This document shows, in pieces, positions 11,824 to 24,900 of a DNA stretch of 64,000 nucleotides. The first letter of the stretch is position 1. Each line of letters starts with the position of its first letter. Made by a program: the position numbers and the translations under genes. The notes beneath the pieces were generated by a model. The model was not told where the DNA came from, searched no databases, and saw nothing but the letters and a program-made list of their open reading frames with translations. Source of the DNA: Saitoella complicata NRRL Y-17804 (Eukaryota > Ascomycota > Saitoellomycetes > Saitoellales > Saitoellaceae); NCBI RefSeq assembly GCF_001661265.1, contig NW_017567001.1, positions 186,001-250,000 of the forward strand, in the 5' to 3' direction.

Positions 11824-12463
11824 TTACTTCAACTTGGACCAAAGCTTGGGGGCAACACAAGGGTCGACGCAGTGAGCCAACTGTAACGCTTCGATTAGCA
11901 TTCCGTCTATGACACTCACTCTCTTTATCTCAAGAGAGGGGTATGGTATCGTCGTACGTGGAACCACTCCTCAACACAGTCCTCTCCGTGTGCCCTTTTC
12001 TTGCCCTGAGCCTCATGCTCCTCGATGTCCTTGGTAACGCGCGCAACACACTCCTCGAAGTGGTGCTTAGCAGGCTCGCAAGCCTTGGAGTTGGCACACT
12101 CTATATCACCACTCATCAGCAATCTGTCCCTCCATTTCCAAGACAGTAGAGATCGTCCGTCATCGCATGTGTAGTGTCGGTATCGATATCCCATCATGTC
12201 GATGTAGCCATCTCAACCGCCACCGCAAGCAACAACAGACGACCCGCATCAAACATACCCTCCTCAAGCGCAGGCATAATGTCCTCAGGCTCCTCCTCCT
12301 CCTCCTCTTCCTCCTCCTCCTCCTTCTCCTCCTGCTCAATCACCTCCGGCTCAGGCTCATCCGACGATCCGGCGCTAGAGTGCTCGTCCTCGGTAGTGAC
12401 AGGAGCCTCAGCGTGGGCGGCAGGGAAGATAGTGGAGACGATGTCGGCGAAGAAAGATGACAT
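11824..12463 (-). CDS. QCR6: Cytochrome bc1 complex subunit 6 (hinge protein)
   Basis: Three exons on the minus strand (12463-12259, 12100-11958, 11880-11824) give 134 residues. Intron 1 (158 nt) starts GTATGT and intron 2 (77 nt) starts GTACGA with branch GCTAAT. The start MSSFFADIVSTIF is chosen over an upstream ATG at 12553 because it begins an import-like N-terminus. A long acidic run (EEKEEEEEE) is followed by the conserved C-terminal helical hairpin with cysteines in SKACEPAKHHFEEC, EDCVEEWFH and AHCVDPCVAPKLW, which form the disulphides typical of the family. The product sits in the mitochondrial inner membrane in complex III and assists cytochrome c1-cytochrome c docking. The last exon encodes only 18 residues, which an ORF-only view would miss. 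Confidence 0.93.
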
Positions 12464-12721
12464 TTTCGGTATGGTGTGAGGGTCGAAGGGTGTGGTACCG
12501 AATGGTGATGTGTGCAGGTGTACTCTGAATTTGTGAGCGCAGGGGTTGGCCAATGAGCGCGGCGGATTTTTGTCCGGGGATGGCCGCGAGACGATGAAGT
12601 CAATCCGGTACGAAAATTCACAAGTACGACTGCAGCTGGACTTCGGAAGTCTGGGCAGATGAGTTGCGAACTATAGTAGCAAAATAGACTTCTGTCTACC
12701 TCATTGTCCGTTCCGTCTACT

Positions 12722-13917
<1,196 letters not shown>

Positions 13918-14110
13918 GCAGTTGTCTGTTGTCTGTTGCTTGTTGCCTGTCCTCCTGGGTGTGTGCTGGATGTATGCTCTTGCTCTTCCTCTCTGCTTGG
14001 TGTTCATTCGGAAGCAGCATGACCGAAAGGCGGGATGCGGGGAACCCAACATGTGAAAGGGGGGATCTGCATTGGTTGATGTTTGTCCAAATATTTCCCA
14101 GCTATCCAAT

Positions 14111-14205
14111 GGCGAAGTGGCCGAGCGGTCTAAGGCGCCGTGTTAAGGTTACTACCAGTAATTCCGCGGTCCGAAAGGGCGCGAGTTCGAATCTCGTCTT
14201 CGTCA
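14111..14205 (+). tRNA. tRNA-Leu(AAG) with intron, copy 1
   Basis: The acceptor stem GGCGAAG (14111-14117) pairs with CTTCGTC (14198-14204). The anticodon stem CCGTG (14138-14142) pairs with CGCGG (14165-14169). The anticodon is AAG at 14145-14147, with an intron after position 37 of 15 nt (14149-14163) that forms its own small hairpin. A long variable arm and a GTTCGAAT T-loop support a class II leucine tRNA. The other two copies in the window have a different intron sequence. Confidence 0.95.
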
Positions 14206-14559
14206 CCATCCCTTTTCCTTTCAGTACGTGGGAACGAATGCTTTTGCCGTGCTGCATCCCATTCCCGGGAGGATGTGCGACCAACCAAGTATGGTACAAT
14301 GATCAGATAACAGCGTGTCAGATCGAGGGCGATACACTTACAAGTGAATCTGCGTATCAGCTGCGTGAGGTGAACTTTTTCAGTTCCCACGATTGCTGCA
14401 AAAGTTCACGTACGTCTGCCTGAACAGGCTGGCTTACTCGCAATTCTTCCAAGCTCACCGACACAGCACCAGATGTAGCTACTACTAAAACATTCCTCAT
14501 ATTGTTCTTAGCTGTTCCTATACTCATATATGTCTATAGCTCCCTCCTTCTCTCCACAA
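14206..14559. other. Intergenic region between tRNA and lipase gene
   Basis: No gene is seen. It contains the tRNA 3' flank and the 3' flank of the minus-strand lipase gene. Confidence 0.5.
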
Positions 14560-15737
14560 TCACAAACCCTCCTTCGCCAACATGTCACAAATATGCAGAT
14601 AAAATGCAACGCCATTAAACTTCGGTCCCGTCCCCCACATCTTCATCCAATTATACCTAATCCGGTTCGTCCAATTGATAATATCTAAATGCGAACACCC
14701 ATCAATTGTCCCCTGATACTTTCCCCACTTCGCACTCTCGACACTCACAAGCCCGTCATTGGCACCTTCAATTCCATTCACGATACCCCAGCTTCCGCGG
14801 AATGCGGAAAACCACCCGGGAGTGAAGTTTGCGCCGTAGGAGAAATAGTTGACGGAGGGGCAGTCGGGGGTGGAGGGGTTGAACTTCTCTGAGAGGTATT
14901 TTGTTTGCAGTTGTTCGAAGGCGCCAGTTTCGAGGCCGAGGGTGTTAAGAAGAGAGTAAAGGCCTGGGAGCCGTGGTGGGGGGATCTTTGCAAAAGCCCA
15001 GTCTGCGAAGCTGCTTCCTCGATGTGGTGTGCCAACCGTTGTCAAGGATTTAACCTCGTACTTGGGATCCTTGGCGTTGATGTTTGAGATGAGATACCGC
15101 GCGTCGAGTCCACCCATCGAATGCCCTATCAGGTTGATCTCTCGGCCGGGGAGTTTCTCGGATATTTGGGAATGTAACATCTCTGCCCGTTCAGCGATGG
15201 TTGCAGACCGGGGGACGCGTGTAACGAGCACTTCGATTCCATTCTGTGTGAGTGCGTCGACAATACCTGTAAGTTGTTCCGCGTAAGCAATTACCAAAGG
15301 TATTCAGATCGAAGCAACTGACCTCTCCAATATGCAACCACAGCTAATGGCGGCACATGCAACGCCTCAATCGCCCCAATGTTCATCGTATCAAACCCAA
15401 ACAGTCCATGACACAATACCACAGGATATCGCGGAGTATCGTATTTCTCACGGATATATGCGAATTCGTCGGTGTAGGATTTGATTGTTTGGCCAGATGC
15501 GCCTTTGTCTGGGTGGGAACCTTCGTCGACGTCTGAGAGACGAGAATCCTGGAGGTGGAGGAGGGGTGTGTGGGTGAATGGGTGGGCGTGGAGGCCGGGT
15601 GTTAGGAGGCGGGCGGAGGGGCCACGTAATGAGGATGGTGGACGGCGGATCATGCTGGTGCTTGGGGACTGACTTGGTGGTGGTCGTTGGTCGTCTTGGT
15701 GTTTTGCAGGGAACCGCAACCGCGCGCGGGTGAGCAT
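14560..15737 (-). CDS. TGL2: Mitochondrial triacylglycerol lipase, TGL2-like
   Basis: Two exons (15737-15323 and 15266-14560) give 373 residues, and the junction restores AYWRGIVDAL. It is an alpha/beta-hydrolase lipase. VVLCHGLFGFD forms the oxyanion region, GHSMGG at about 186-191 holds the nucleophile Ser188, and GANDGLVS and CSHLDIINW are placed to supply the acid and histidine. The start at 15737 (MLTRARLRFPAK) gives a basic, acid-free N-terminus expected of a mitochondrial presequence. An upstream ATG at 15893 is in frame but would overlap the divergent gene. Yeast Tgl2 acts on short-chain triacylglycerols in mitochondria. The gene is head-to-head with the arrestin gene, with only 54 bp between start codons. 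Confidence 0.85.
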
Positions 15738-15791
15738 GACGTCTTTCTGCTCAGTCCTAACCACCAAGGAATCAGACACCGAGAAGAAAGA

Positions 15792-17393
15792 ATGAGCGTC
15801 AAGATCCAATTGAAGGATCAAGGGAAAACGTTGGATCCTTGATACTTGCATACCACGCTTCCCGAGCTGACAATGATTCCACAGCTTCACCAACCTCGAT
15901 TATGTCGAAGGCACCGTACTGCTTGATCTACGCACAGATGAGGATATCGAGAAGGTTACGGTGAAGTTAGAAGGTGCCAAAGTGTTCACGATGCTCCAAG
16001 TATAGGGCTAACACCTTGTTCAGGCGTTTCGCGATCCGTGGTGATGGCACCCAGAAGACCAGGTGATCGGAAAGAGAAGCCATACGTTGAGATCCATAAG
16101 GTGTGCATACGGTTGCAGCTATTCTTAGATACTTTCTAACGCTGTATACAGCTACTGCACCGAGAACAAGTGGTGTTCCCACCCGCCGATATCAGGTCTC
16201 TTCAGACGACGTCAAGTGGCTCATTCACCCTCCCAACTGGGCAATACACCTACCCCTTCCGCCTCCGGATCCCGATCAACCACTCCTGCACGGAAGCTCC
16301 ACCACCCAAGACTGGTGCATTCTCCTTAAACAACCTAGCTTCGACAAGCAAAGGAATCACCACCGTCTCCACTCCACTCTCCCACGTTAAAGCCATTTTG
16401 CCACCAAGTGTAGCAGGCGGGGAAGATTGCTTCGTCAAGTATTTCGTCAAAGTGACGGTAAGCAAAAAAGCGTTTTACAAGGCCAACTACCGCGCGTATG
16501 ATCCTTTCATCTTTCTGCCGATTGAGCCGCCGCGACCGGTGCCGCAGGGCGGGTTACAGGTGTTTGCGCGGAAGGAGGAGCAGTTTGGTAAGAAGAAGGG
16601 AGGGTTTTTTGCTGCGCTTAGGGGTGGTGGTGGGAATGGAGTCAGCGGTTCGGTGATGGTCGAGGCACGACTACCTAATCCACCAGTCCTCACGCCAACC
16701 ATCCCGACGGATTTAGTTATCATGCTAAATAGCGCACAAGAAGCCACCGTTGCAGACCTGCAACTTCGCCTCCTCTCAACAACCCGCATCACCGCCCACG
16801 GTCACCCCGTCAAGCAAACCCACGCACTCAAACTCCCCACTCCACACCCCCTCCATACTTCCGGCGCACGTACCCTGACGATGAAAGTCATGCTACCGGA
16901 TTCCGTAGTACCCACCTTTCGAACATGCAACCTGGAGAGAGGTTATGTGCTGGAAGTTACAGTTATGGTTGAGAGTGCGGGACAGGTTTCGCCTGTTACG
17001 TTGGTCATGGGAATTCAGGTCTTTTCGGGGATGAAGCCGCCGGCGGGATTGGTTGCTCGGGACAGGAATGGGAAGGCACAGGCTGCGGCACCGGCGTATC
17101 CGCTGCGACCGGCAACTGGTTCTGGGAAGGAAGGGTTGTCGCCTGCACTTCCGGAGCGACCACCGCCTATGCCTGCTAGGCCGTCACAGCAGGGTAAAGC
17201 TGCTGAGGCTGCCGCTGAAACACAGGCTGTCCCGGTTGACAATGTCGAAGCGGAGGTACAGTTACCGCCTACGTACGATGAGGTCCTTACGGAGCGGTTG
17301 GAGGGTGAGGTAGGGGTTGGGCAGGGCGAGAGAAGGCGGTTGGCTGTCCCGCCGGAGTATTATAGGCATGTTGAGGATGCTGAGAGGGTGTAA
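15792..17393 (+). CDS. Arrestin-related trafficking adaptor with PPxY motifs
   Basis: Four exons (15792-15829, 15885-15973, 16024-16100, 16152-17393) give 481 residues. Exon 1 encodes only MSVKIQLKDQGK plus two bases, and splicing continues into FTNLDYVEGTV, the first strand pair of the arrestin N-domain. The first donor, GTTGGA, is unusual, but its branch GCTGAC and acceptor CACAG are good. The arrestin C-domain lies at about 210-370. The C-terminal tail is Pro-rich and contains PPTY (about 440-443) and PPEY (about 468-471), the motifs that bind WW domains of Rsp5/NEDD4 ligases. Such adaptors recruit the ligase to plasma-membrane transporters for ubiquitin-driven endocytosis. The closest yeast relative cannot be assigned by eye. 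Confidence 0.9.
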
Positions 17394-17602
17394 TCAATGC
17401 AAAAGGATCAAAAATTACAGGTTCATATAGGTTTAGATGATTTCCAGTTAATGATTAATGATTAAATGGCTGTCAACACGCAATGACGCAAAGGGACTCG
17501 CAACATGTGAGGCTGACGCGCACTAAACCCCGAGTACTCCGGCCGCCGCGATCTCCGAGAAGCGACCAACCAAAGACCATCTGATCCCAATAGTCAGTCA
17601 GG

Positions 17603-19417
17603 ATGGCATCTCTAGGCCGGGGCGTGATGCGCTCAGTGTACGTTCTCCTCTTTCCCGCCTCTCCGATGAATGGTTGCTGACTGCGGGGTGCAGGAAGAAC
17701 ATGAAGTACTCCGACATCCAGGTCAAGGTCCGAGAAGCGACGAGTAATGAGGAGTGGGGACCTAGTGGGGCGGATATGAATGAGATCGCGCAGTTGACGT
17801 TTAACCATAATGATCTCCTTGAGGTCATGGATATGTTGGATAAGCGGATGAATGATAAGGGGAAGAACTGGAGGCATGTGTTTAAGGTTTGTGCCCATGA
17901 TTTCATGGCAGGAGAGCTAGAATTAATCAAAGGTACAGGCACTGACGGTATTGGACTACATCGTCCACTCTGGATCCGAGAACGTAGTCAACTGGGCAAA
18001 AGACAACCTCTACATCATCAAAACCCTCCGCGAATTCCAATATGTCGACGAGGAAGCGAAGGATCAAGGCGCGAACGTCCGACAAAAAGCAAAGGATCTT
18101 ACTGCATTGTTGCAAGACGACGAACGACTCCGCGCGGAACGGAAGAACCGGTCACATATGCGCGACAGGCTATCGAGTCGAAATGATGATTTCAGTGCGT
18201 TCGCGGGGAGAGAAAGTCAGAGACCAAGGAGGCAACGGACTGCAAGGGATGATGACGACGATGAGGAGATGAGAAGGGCGATTGAGGAATCGAAGAGGTT
18301 GGCTGAGTTGGAGGCGCGGGGGTCGCGTCCTGCTCCGGTGGCTGGGGATGAGGATGATGATCTTCAGCGTGCGTTGAAGTTGTCGAAGGAGGAAGAGGAG
18401 CGGAGACAGGTTGAGCTGAACAGCAACACTGCGGCGACGTTGTTTGATGATACTTTTGATCAGCCTACGACGATGCATGGAGCACAGGGATACCAGCAGG
18501 GACCGGCGGTGGATTTCTTCGGAAATCCATATGGACAGCAGGCGGAGTTTCAGCAGCCGCAGTACACTGGATACGTTCAGCCTCAGCAGACCGCATTCAT
18601 GCAACCAGATCAGACTGGTTACCAGCAGCAGCAGTTTGGGTACGATCAGTACCAGCAGCCCGTTCAGCAGCCTCAGTATGTCGGTGTTCAGCCAACAGGT
18701 TACAATAACCCCTACGCACAGCAGCAACAGCAACAGCAAGTCATGCCTCAGCCTACGGGATCAAACAACCCCTATGCGCAGGCAAACCAGCCGCAGGCTA
18801 TTGCTCCTCAACCTACCGGAAGCAACAACCCCTTCGCTCAGTTCGGACAGGTGTCACAGGCTCCTCGTCCTCAGTCCGCCAACGCCGGAAAGCCCTCGCT
18901 TAACAGTCTACAGATGATCCAGGAAGAGGAGCGTCAGCGGGAAGAGCAGGCAAGACAGGACGACCCCCGATATGCCAAGCTCGCCTCCCTCATCGGGGCT
19001 GGAAATGCTTCTGGTTTGGATACCTTCGGTAACACCGGTGACCTCCGCCTGCCCTCCCAACACACCGCCGCAGCCTACGTCAACTCCGCTGGTCGTGGTG
19101 GTCTCAACAACCCCTTCCTCAGTGGACAGGTCACGGGTGCTGTTACGCAGCGTCCGTTGCAGCCTACGATGACGGGTGTTGCGAGCAATGTTTACACTAG
19201 CAATGCTGGCTTCAACGCGCAGAATGGTGGTGCGTTTGGGCAGTCGCCGTTCGGAGCACCACAACAGCAGCAGCAGCAACAGCAGCAGCAGTATGGAATG
19301 CAGGCGCAGGCCACAGGGTATGCGCAGCCTCAGCAGCAGCAGGCATTTGGACAGCAACAATGGGGTCAGCAGCAGCAGGGTGGACATCAGCAGAGCGGTA
19401 GCTTGATCGACTTGTGA
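17603..19417 (+). CDS. ENT1: Epsin (ENTH-UIM clathrin adaptor)
   Basis: Three exons (17603-17637, 17694-17886, 17939-19417) give 568 residues. The ENTH domain spans about 10-145 (KYSDIQVKVREATSNEEWGP, GKNWRHVFK, YIVHSGSENVV) and binds PtdIns(4,5)P2. Two ubiquitin-interacting motifs follow, EEMRRAIEESKRL at about 184-196 and DLQRALKLSKEEE at about 217-229. The Gln-rich tail has NPF motifs (NNPFAQF, NNPFLSG) for EH-domain proteins, and the last residues SLIDL form a clathrin box. This full set of modules marks an endocytic epsin that links ubiquitinated cargo, membrane and clathrin. Fungi of this type usually have one such gene, equivalent to yeast ENT1/ENT2. It follows the arrestin adaptor on the same strand, so two steps of ubiquitin-dependent endocytosis are neighbours. 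Confidence 0.95.
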
Positions 19418-19709
19418 GCGGTGCAGAGCGTGGAGTGAAGGTGTAAAGAATACTGTTAGCTCTTATGTACGATGTTAGGGTGTGATTTTGGGGTTTCTTA
19501 CGTTCCCTTCTTGTTATTGCCGGAGTGTAGGTTGGGTCTTTGTGTAGTTTAGGTAAAATATGGTAGTGTCTTTGAACTTTTCTTTGTGTCTCGCGTCCAC
19601 GTCCTCCTTTGGGTACGAAGCTCGAGTATCTCTATATGCTTTCAGTCGACTTCCGGGGCAAGAACTCCCAGGTTTCCCACGGTTCTCCGACTCAAGGAAA
19701 AACATATGG

Positions 19710-19804
19710 TGACGAAGACGAGATTCGAACTCGCGCCCTTTCGGACCGCGGGATTACTTGTGGTAACCTTAACACGGCGCCTTAGACCGCTCGGCCACTT
19801 CGCC
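19710..19804 (-). tRNA. tRNA-Leu(AAG) with intron, copy 2
   Basis: Same mature sequence as copy 1, read on the minus strand. GGCGAAG starts at 19804, the anticodon is AAG, and the discriminator A is at 19710. The intron after position 37 is 15 nt and differs from copy 1 (TTACCACAAGTAATC instead of TTACTACCAGTAATT) but keeps the same small hairpin. Confidence 0.95.
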
Positions 19805-19945
19805 TATTGGATAGCTGAGATATCCTGGGACAAATACAACACACAAACCGGCTCCAGAGATTGGAAAGGCATAAACAACAGATCAGGAGGTGTCATCCAC
19901 ACCGTTCGTGAAGCCCGCACGGCCCTTCAACTCCGACACATAACG

Positions 19946-21692
19946 ATGTCAGCTTCTCCATTACCGTCAACGCCACGGAAGAAGCGCTTCTCGCAGGTAA
20001 AGGCACTGCTCTCACCCTCCAAAAAGCTGTCACCCACGAAGCCAAGTGCACTGAATCGGCCTCCATCACCTGTCAAACTCGATTACGCAAAGGTTGGATC
20101 GTTACGGGATGCCCTGCAAGTCGATGGCTGGCAGAACATGGGTGAGGAGGATGGAGACTCGTTCGGAAGGGATAGCAGGGTCTCGGCACCGGAAACTCCC
20201 AGAAAGAATGCATACGTCAAGGACGACGAGTTCGAAAAGTTATTGGTGAGGAGAATGAATGAACAGCTGGTGACATCTGAAGATTACTGACAATCTCCTC
20301 ACAGGACGAACGAAACATCCCAGCCTCAATGCGGAATAAACTCAGATCGGCGATGACACCGGACGTTAAAGCTGCATTTGTTAAACACGGATCACCGACA
20401 AAGTCAATAAAACGCGATCATGATACTTCGTTCAATATCCTCGTCTCGCCATCGAAGAAGAAGCAGAAGTTTAGCATTCCGCTGTCACCGACGAAGAAGT
20501 GTAAAGCAGTTGATCCAACAAGTCTCGTCAAGTACCTTCAGAAGACGAAGGCGAGAGAGGTGGAAGTCGCAAAAGTACACAAACTGGGCATGTTACTGCG
20601 TAATGAGACCATCGATTGGGTTGACAGCTTCCTGAATGCTGGCGGCTTCCAAGTTCTGATGAACCAGCTGAATGAGCTGATCGACATGGAGTGGAGGGAG
20701 GAGCAACACGACGATCAACTACTACACGAAATCCTGTTGTGCCTGAAAGCATTATGGACGGTGCAGCGAGCAGTGGGAATGCTCTTATCAGCGTCGAAGA
20801 CCCTGATACCCAAGTTAACGGATTTCCTGTTTTCAAAGAAGCAACCCGCCGAGTACGAGGATCGGCGCATTTTAATCGAGCTGATGAGTGAGTATTCTTT
20901 GGAGCTACGAAGATTGCGGTCGAGATCGGGCTAACCCACAATGTAGCGACCTTCCTTCTATCATACGCGACCCTTGATTCACGACACTCCGCAGCACGCA
21001 CTCTCCTTTCTCACCTCTCAGATCCCCCAACACCATCCTCAACGATCCCTCTCTTCCTTGAAGCAGCGCATACACCACGTCCCTTCAAACATCGCTGGTG
21101 TCAAGAAATGGGCGCTGTTACGAGAGACGTCTTCTGGGTTTGGTCCCACAGCAGCAACATCATCCAATCAACTCCCCTCGAACTCTCTATATGGACAAAC
21201 TTGGACTATCAAGACCGAATCCTCGCGGAGAAAGAAGCCAAAACCGCCGCCGAATTACCATCAGGTTTCGTGGGTAGTCCAGAAGAAGGAGCATGTTCAT
21301 ACATGACCGCGATGGTCCGCCTCCTCAATCTCCTGATTGTTGCGTATGCGGAACCGAGGGTATCTGAAGCTGAACAGCGGATGCAGAGACATGGTTTGAG
21401 GATACAGTTACGTGATTCGGGGATGGAGAAGATTATGGGTAGTGCCCTGCGGCGGGCGAATGCGAAGTACTATAAGGGACTTCATGCTGGATTGTCGCAT
21501 TGGGTGGCTATGGCGTGGTTAGATGAGTGGAGTGCGAGTACTGTCTCGCATGGACCTGTTGGAGAGGCTGTAGGTGGAAGACATGGGGGGGGCGGAAAGT
21601 CCCCTCGGAAACCCGTTCCGCTGTCAAAGGACGAAGAGTTCAAATTACCAGAGCTGCCGAAATGGTCAGAATTCAGCAAATTCGATGATTGA
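19946..21692 (+). CDS. Formin-type GTPase-binding (GBD/FH3) protein lacking FH2
   Basis: Three exons (19946-20245, 20305-20887, 20947-21692) give 542 residues. The sequence FEKLLDERNIPASMRNKL begins a Drf_GBD-like module, and LNAGGFQVLMNQL, EWREEQHDDQLLHE and LKALWTV are typical of the armadillo-like GBD/FH3 region that binds Rho GTPases in diaphanous formins. The N-terminal ~100 residues are basic with several SPTK/TPRK sites, possible CDK targets. The protein stops after PELPKWSEFSKFDD; no FH1 proline tract or FH2 domain follows within the gene, and the next gene lies on the other strand. It therefore cannot nucleate actin itself and may act as a Rho effector or formin regulator. Fission yeast Rid1 is a known stand-alone protein of this kind, but equivalence is inferred. 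Confidence 0.85.
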
Positions 21693-21935
21693 TGAGGATG
21701 AAAAGATAGACGATAGGCAACAAAACAGCCAGAACTGAGTACAGATTTGTAAACTTCCAGCAAATCTAGCAAATAACAACCTTCCTATTCCTTGCCAGCC
21801 GACCATGTCGGGAAGGAAAAGAAACCACAAAACTCTTCCTGTATACGTAAAACTCTAAAGACATTAACTCCATATGCCAGATAACCCGACCTAACCCTTT
21901 ACCTGTGTTACACATCAACACATCAACCCACAACC

Positions 21936-24900
21936 CTAAACATTGATACCAAACAGCCCAGCAAGCTCCCTGACATTGAGCCTTCCAATACTCTTGAGCG
22001 CCTGCGGATCGAACGCAGCCTCAATAAGCGTCCTCTTCTTGTCCTGCAAAGTAAGGACACGCTCCTCAACAGTACCCTGAATCGTAAGCCTGTGAACCTT
22101 GACGGGACGAGTCTGCCCAATACGGTGAGCACGATCGATTGCCTGGTCTTCGACATATGGGTTCCAGAAAGGATCAAGCATGATGACTTGGGAAGCCTGT
22201 GTCAAATTCAGACCGACGTTACCAGCTTTCAGGGAACAGAGAAAGATGGTCTTCTCGTGTGACTGCTTGAACTCTGAGATAGCAGCGGTACGCTGTCCAG
22301 CGTTCATGCTACCGTCATACCTGATCGGATCAAACCCATGCTTGCAAAGCTCAAATTCGAGGAGATCCAAAAAGGAGGTGAACTGACTAAAGACAATGGA
22401 CTTCTCGGTGTAGTCATTGCCTCTGGTCTCGATGAGAATCTCCACGCACTTATCGATCTTCGCAGAAGAGTACCAACTCCCGGCCTTCTTGATCTCTTCG
22501 AGCCACTCCTTATGCTGGTTCTTCCTAGACTTCTTCTTCTTCGGCTGCTCTACAGCTTTCGCCTTGCCCTTGCCTTTGCTCTTCTTAGGCTTCATGTCAT
22601 CGAACTCGCCGTCACTCTCCTCCGCTTGCGAACCCCAGTTGTCCTCGTCATCATCATCGCCCTTCAAGCCAAGCAAATCATCCATAGCCTGACTTTCACT
22701 ACCCAAAGCTGAACCATGAATCTCCCTAATCTTGTTGAGCGAAACGAGCTTCTTCGTGTCAAGCACGCCACGACACGTAGGACACTTGCCCTTCCTGCCT
22801 TCATCACCAGCAGCGATAGCCTCCGCACTCTGCGTCTCACAGATCGACACGATACACTCACGACAGAAGAAGTGACCACAAGGATGAATGACAAGCGCCT
22901 CCTGCGGTAATTCCATACACACCGAGCACTCGAAGGTATCCTCAGCTAACAATCTCTCAACGACGTCCGGCGCCAAAGATTTTGCCAACTTGATTGCAGT
23001 TTCTTCATCGATCTCGACCAACTCGTCGATCGAGGAGCCGCGGTCACCGAGAAGGTAAGGATGATCACAGGCCTGCCTTAGACGCAGCAACAACACCAAG
23101 ATGTTACTGTAGTTCTTCCCAACTGTACCAGCCTTGAGGTACTTGCTAACCTGCACCTGCGCCTTCGATTCGAGCTGTTTATAGAAGTCCAACTCATCCT
23201 CACTAAACACAGGATGCACCATCTCGATCGTCTTGGGAGGTAACTGCAAAATCGGCTTCCCATCAATTGTACTCGTCTTTGTGCGACGCAACATGATTGC
23301 CTTCAACAACGTCTGCAACTTGGTCATCGCAGCTTTCTTGTCGGAGGTATACCCGTTCTTCAAGGGACGCGAAAAATCCCTCCGGAAACGGTCAGCCTGG
23401 TTGTACGGCTTGATCCTCAAGAATTTGATTAAGGAGTGCATTTCTTCGACGCTGTTCTGCATGGGGGTACCACTTAGACACCACCTGTACATTGCCTTCA
23501 AATCACAAACACCCTTGGAACCATTCGTGTTCGAGTTCTTCACCATCTGCGCTTCGTCGAGTACGATACGATACCACGTACCATCAAAGAATGGAGCCTT
23601 TGGCCGAAGGGGCAATTGGCCCTCCGTCAAAGTCGCACCCTCGGCAGCCTCTAGTAGTTCAGACACACGATCCTCGTACTTCTGCACCGCCTTCCACTCG
23701 TTGCCGATAAGATTATACGACGTCAACACAATATCATACCGCGCAAACTCCCTCCAATGCACGTGCCGCCTGTCATTTCCATGATGCAGATACACCTTCA
23801 ACCTCGGATTACAATTCGTCTTCTCCTTAATCTCGTCATACCACTGCCTCAATAACGCAACCGGCGCAACGACAAGCGTAGTCTTACACGCCTCATCCTC
23901 ACTCCGGTTCGCCACGATCAAGGCAAGTGTCTGCACAGTCTTCCCCAACCCCATATCATCCGCCAAAATACCTCCCATGTTCTTACTCGCTTCCATTTTC
24001 TTCAACCACGTCAACCCGACCTTCTGGTGCTCCATCAATGTTGGCTTGAGGCCTCCAGGCGTACCCTCACGATCCTCCATCTTCAGATCCTCGTCCGCGT
24101 TGATGTTGTTCAGCAAGTCGAGTAACTCATTCTTACTCGTTCCCGTCAATTCCTCCAACATATGCATTCCGCCTGCTGGGAGACCCTCGCCAGCAGTGAT
24201 CTGATCAGACGTCAACCCACTTAGATAATTCATCGCTGTCCCGATGGCGTCACTACCCATACCTCTGGGTCTATCCATCACGAGACCGGGAGGTGCCACC
24301 TGCGCAGCCCTGCCAAAGTGCTCATACGGGCGAGGCAACTTAGAGCTATGAATGCCCTTCGCCATACTCTCCGCAAACGCTCTGTTATTCCTCATTTGTT
24401 GCGCTAGTGCAGGATTGTACGGCGCGACCTTCGCAATAGCCTGCGCAACATAATCCATCGCCCACGCAATCGAGGATGCCATGGAGTATTTAACCACCGG
24501 TGGTGGTGAGTCAGAGTCATTGGTCAGATCGATGACACCACCAGCTAAACCTCTACTCGACTCGCCGTTACCGTTACCGAATGCATGCCATGGTGCGGGT
24601 TCCCGCTTAATCAAGCTGTTTGCAATATCCGTCATGGAGCGCATAGAGGAACCTTCACCGTGATCCAGAGGTTCAGGCTTAACCACACCACGACCCAACA
24701 ACATCGGATTCCTCTCCACCCTCTCCTCCCTCTCACCCCAATACCCATCAATCGTCCCATGCTTCTTTGCCTGACTTGGCATATTGGGCATACTCGGCAA
24801 ATCATCAACGCTCATCTGCGGCCCCTGAGGCGCCCACCGATTCTGCCCAAACTCTTCTTGCATCCTCCTCGCTAGTACCGCATCGGCTTCTTCCTGGCTC

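Noticed and set aside
14102-14390. Short open frames overlapping tRNA copy 1
   Set aside because: They are produced by the tRNA gene and its flanks. Equivalent frames recur at the other tRNA copies.
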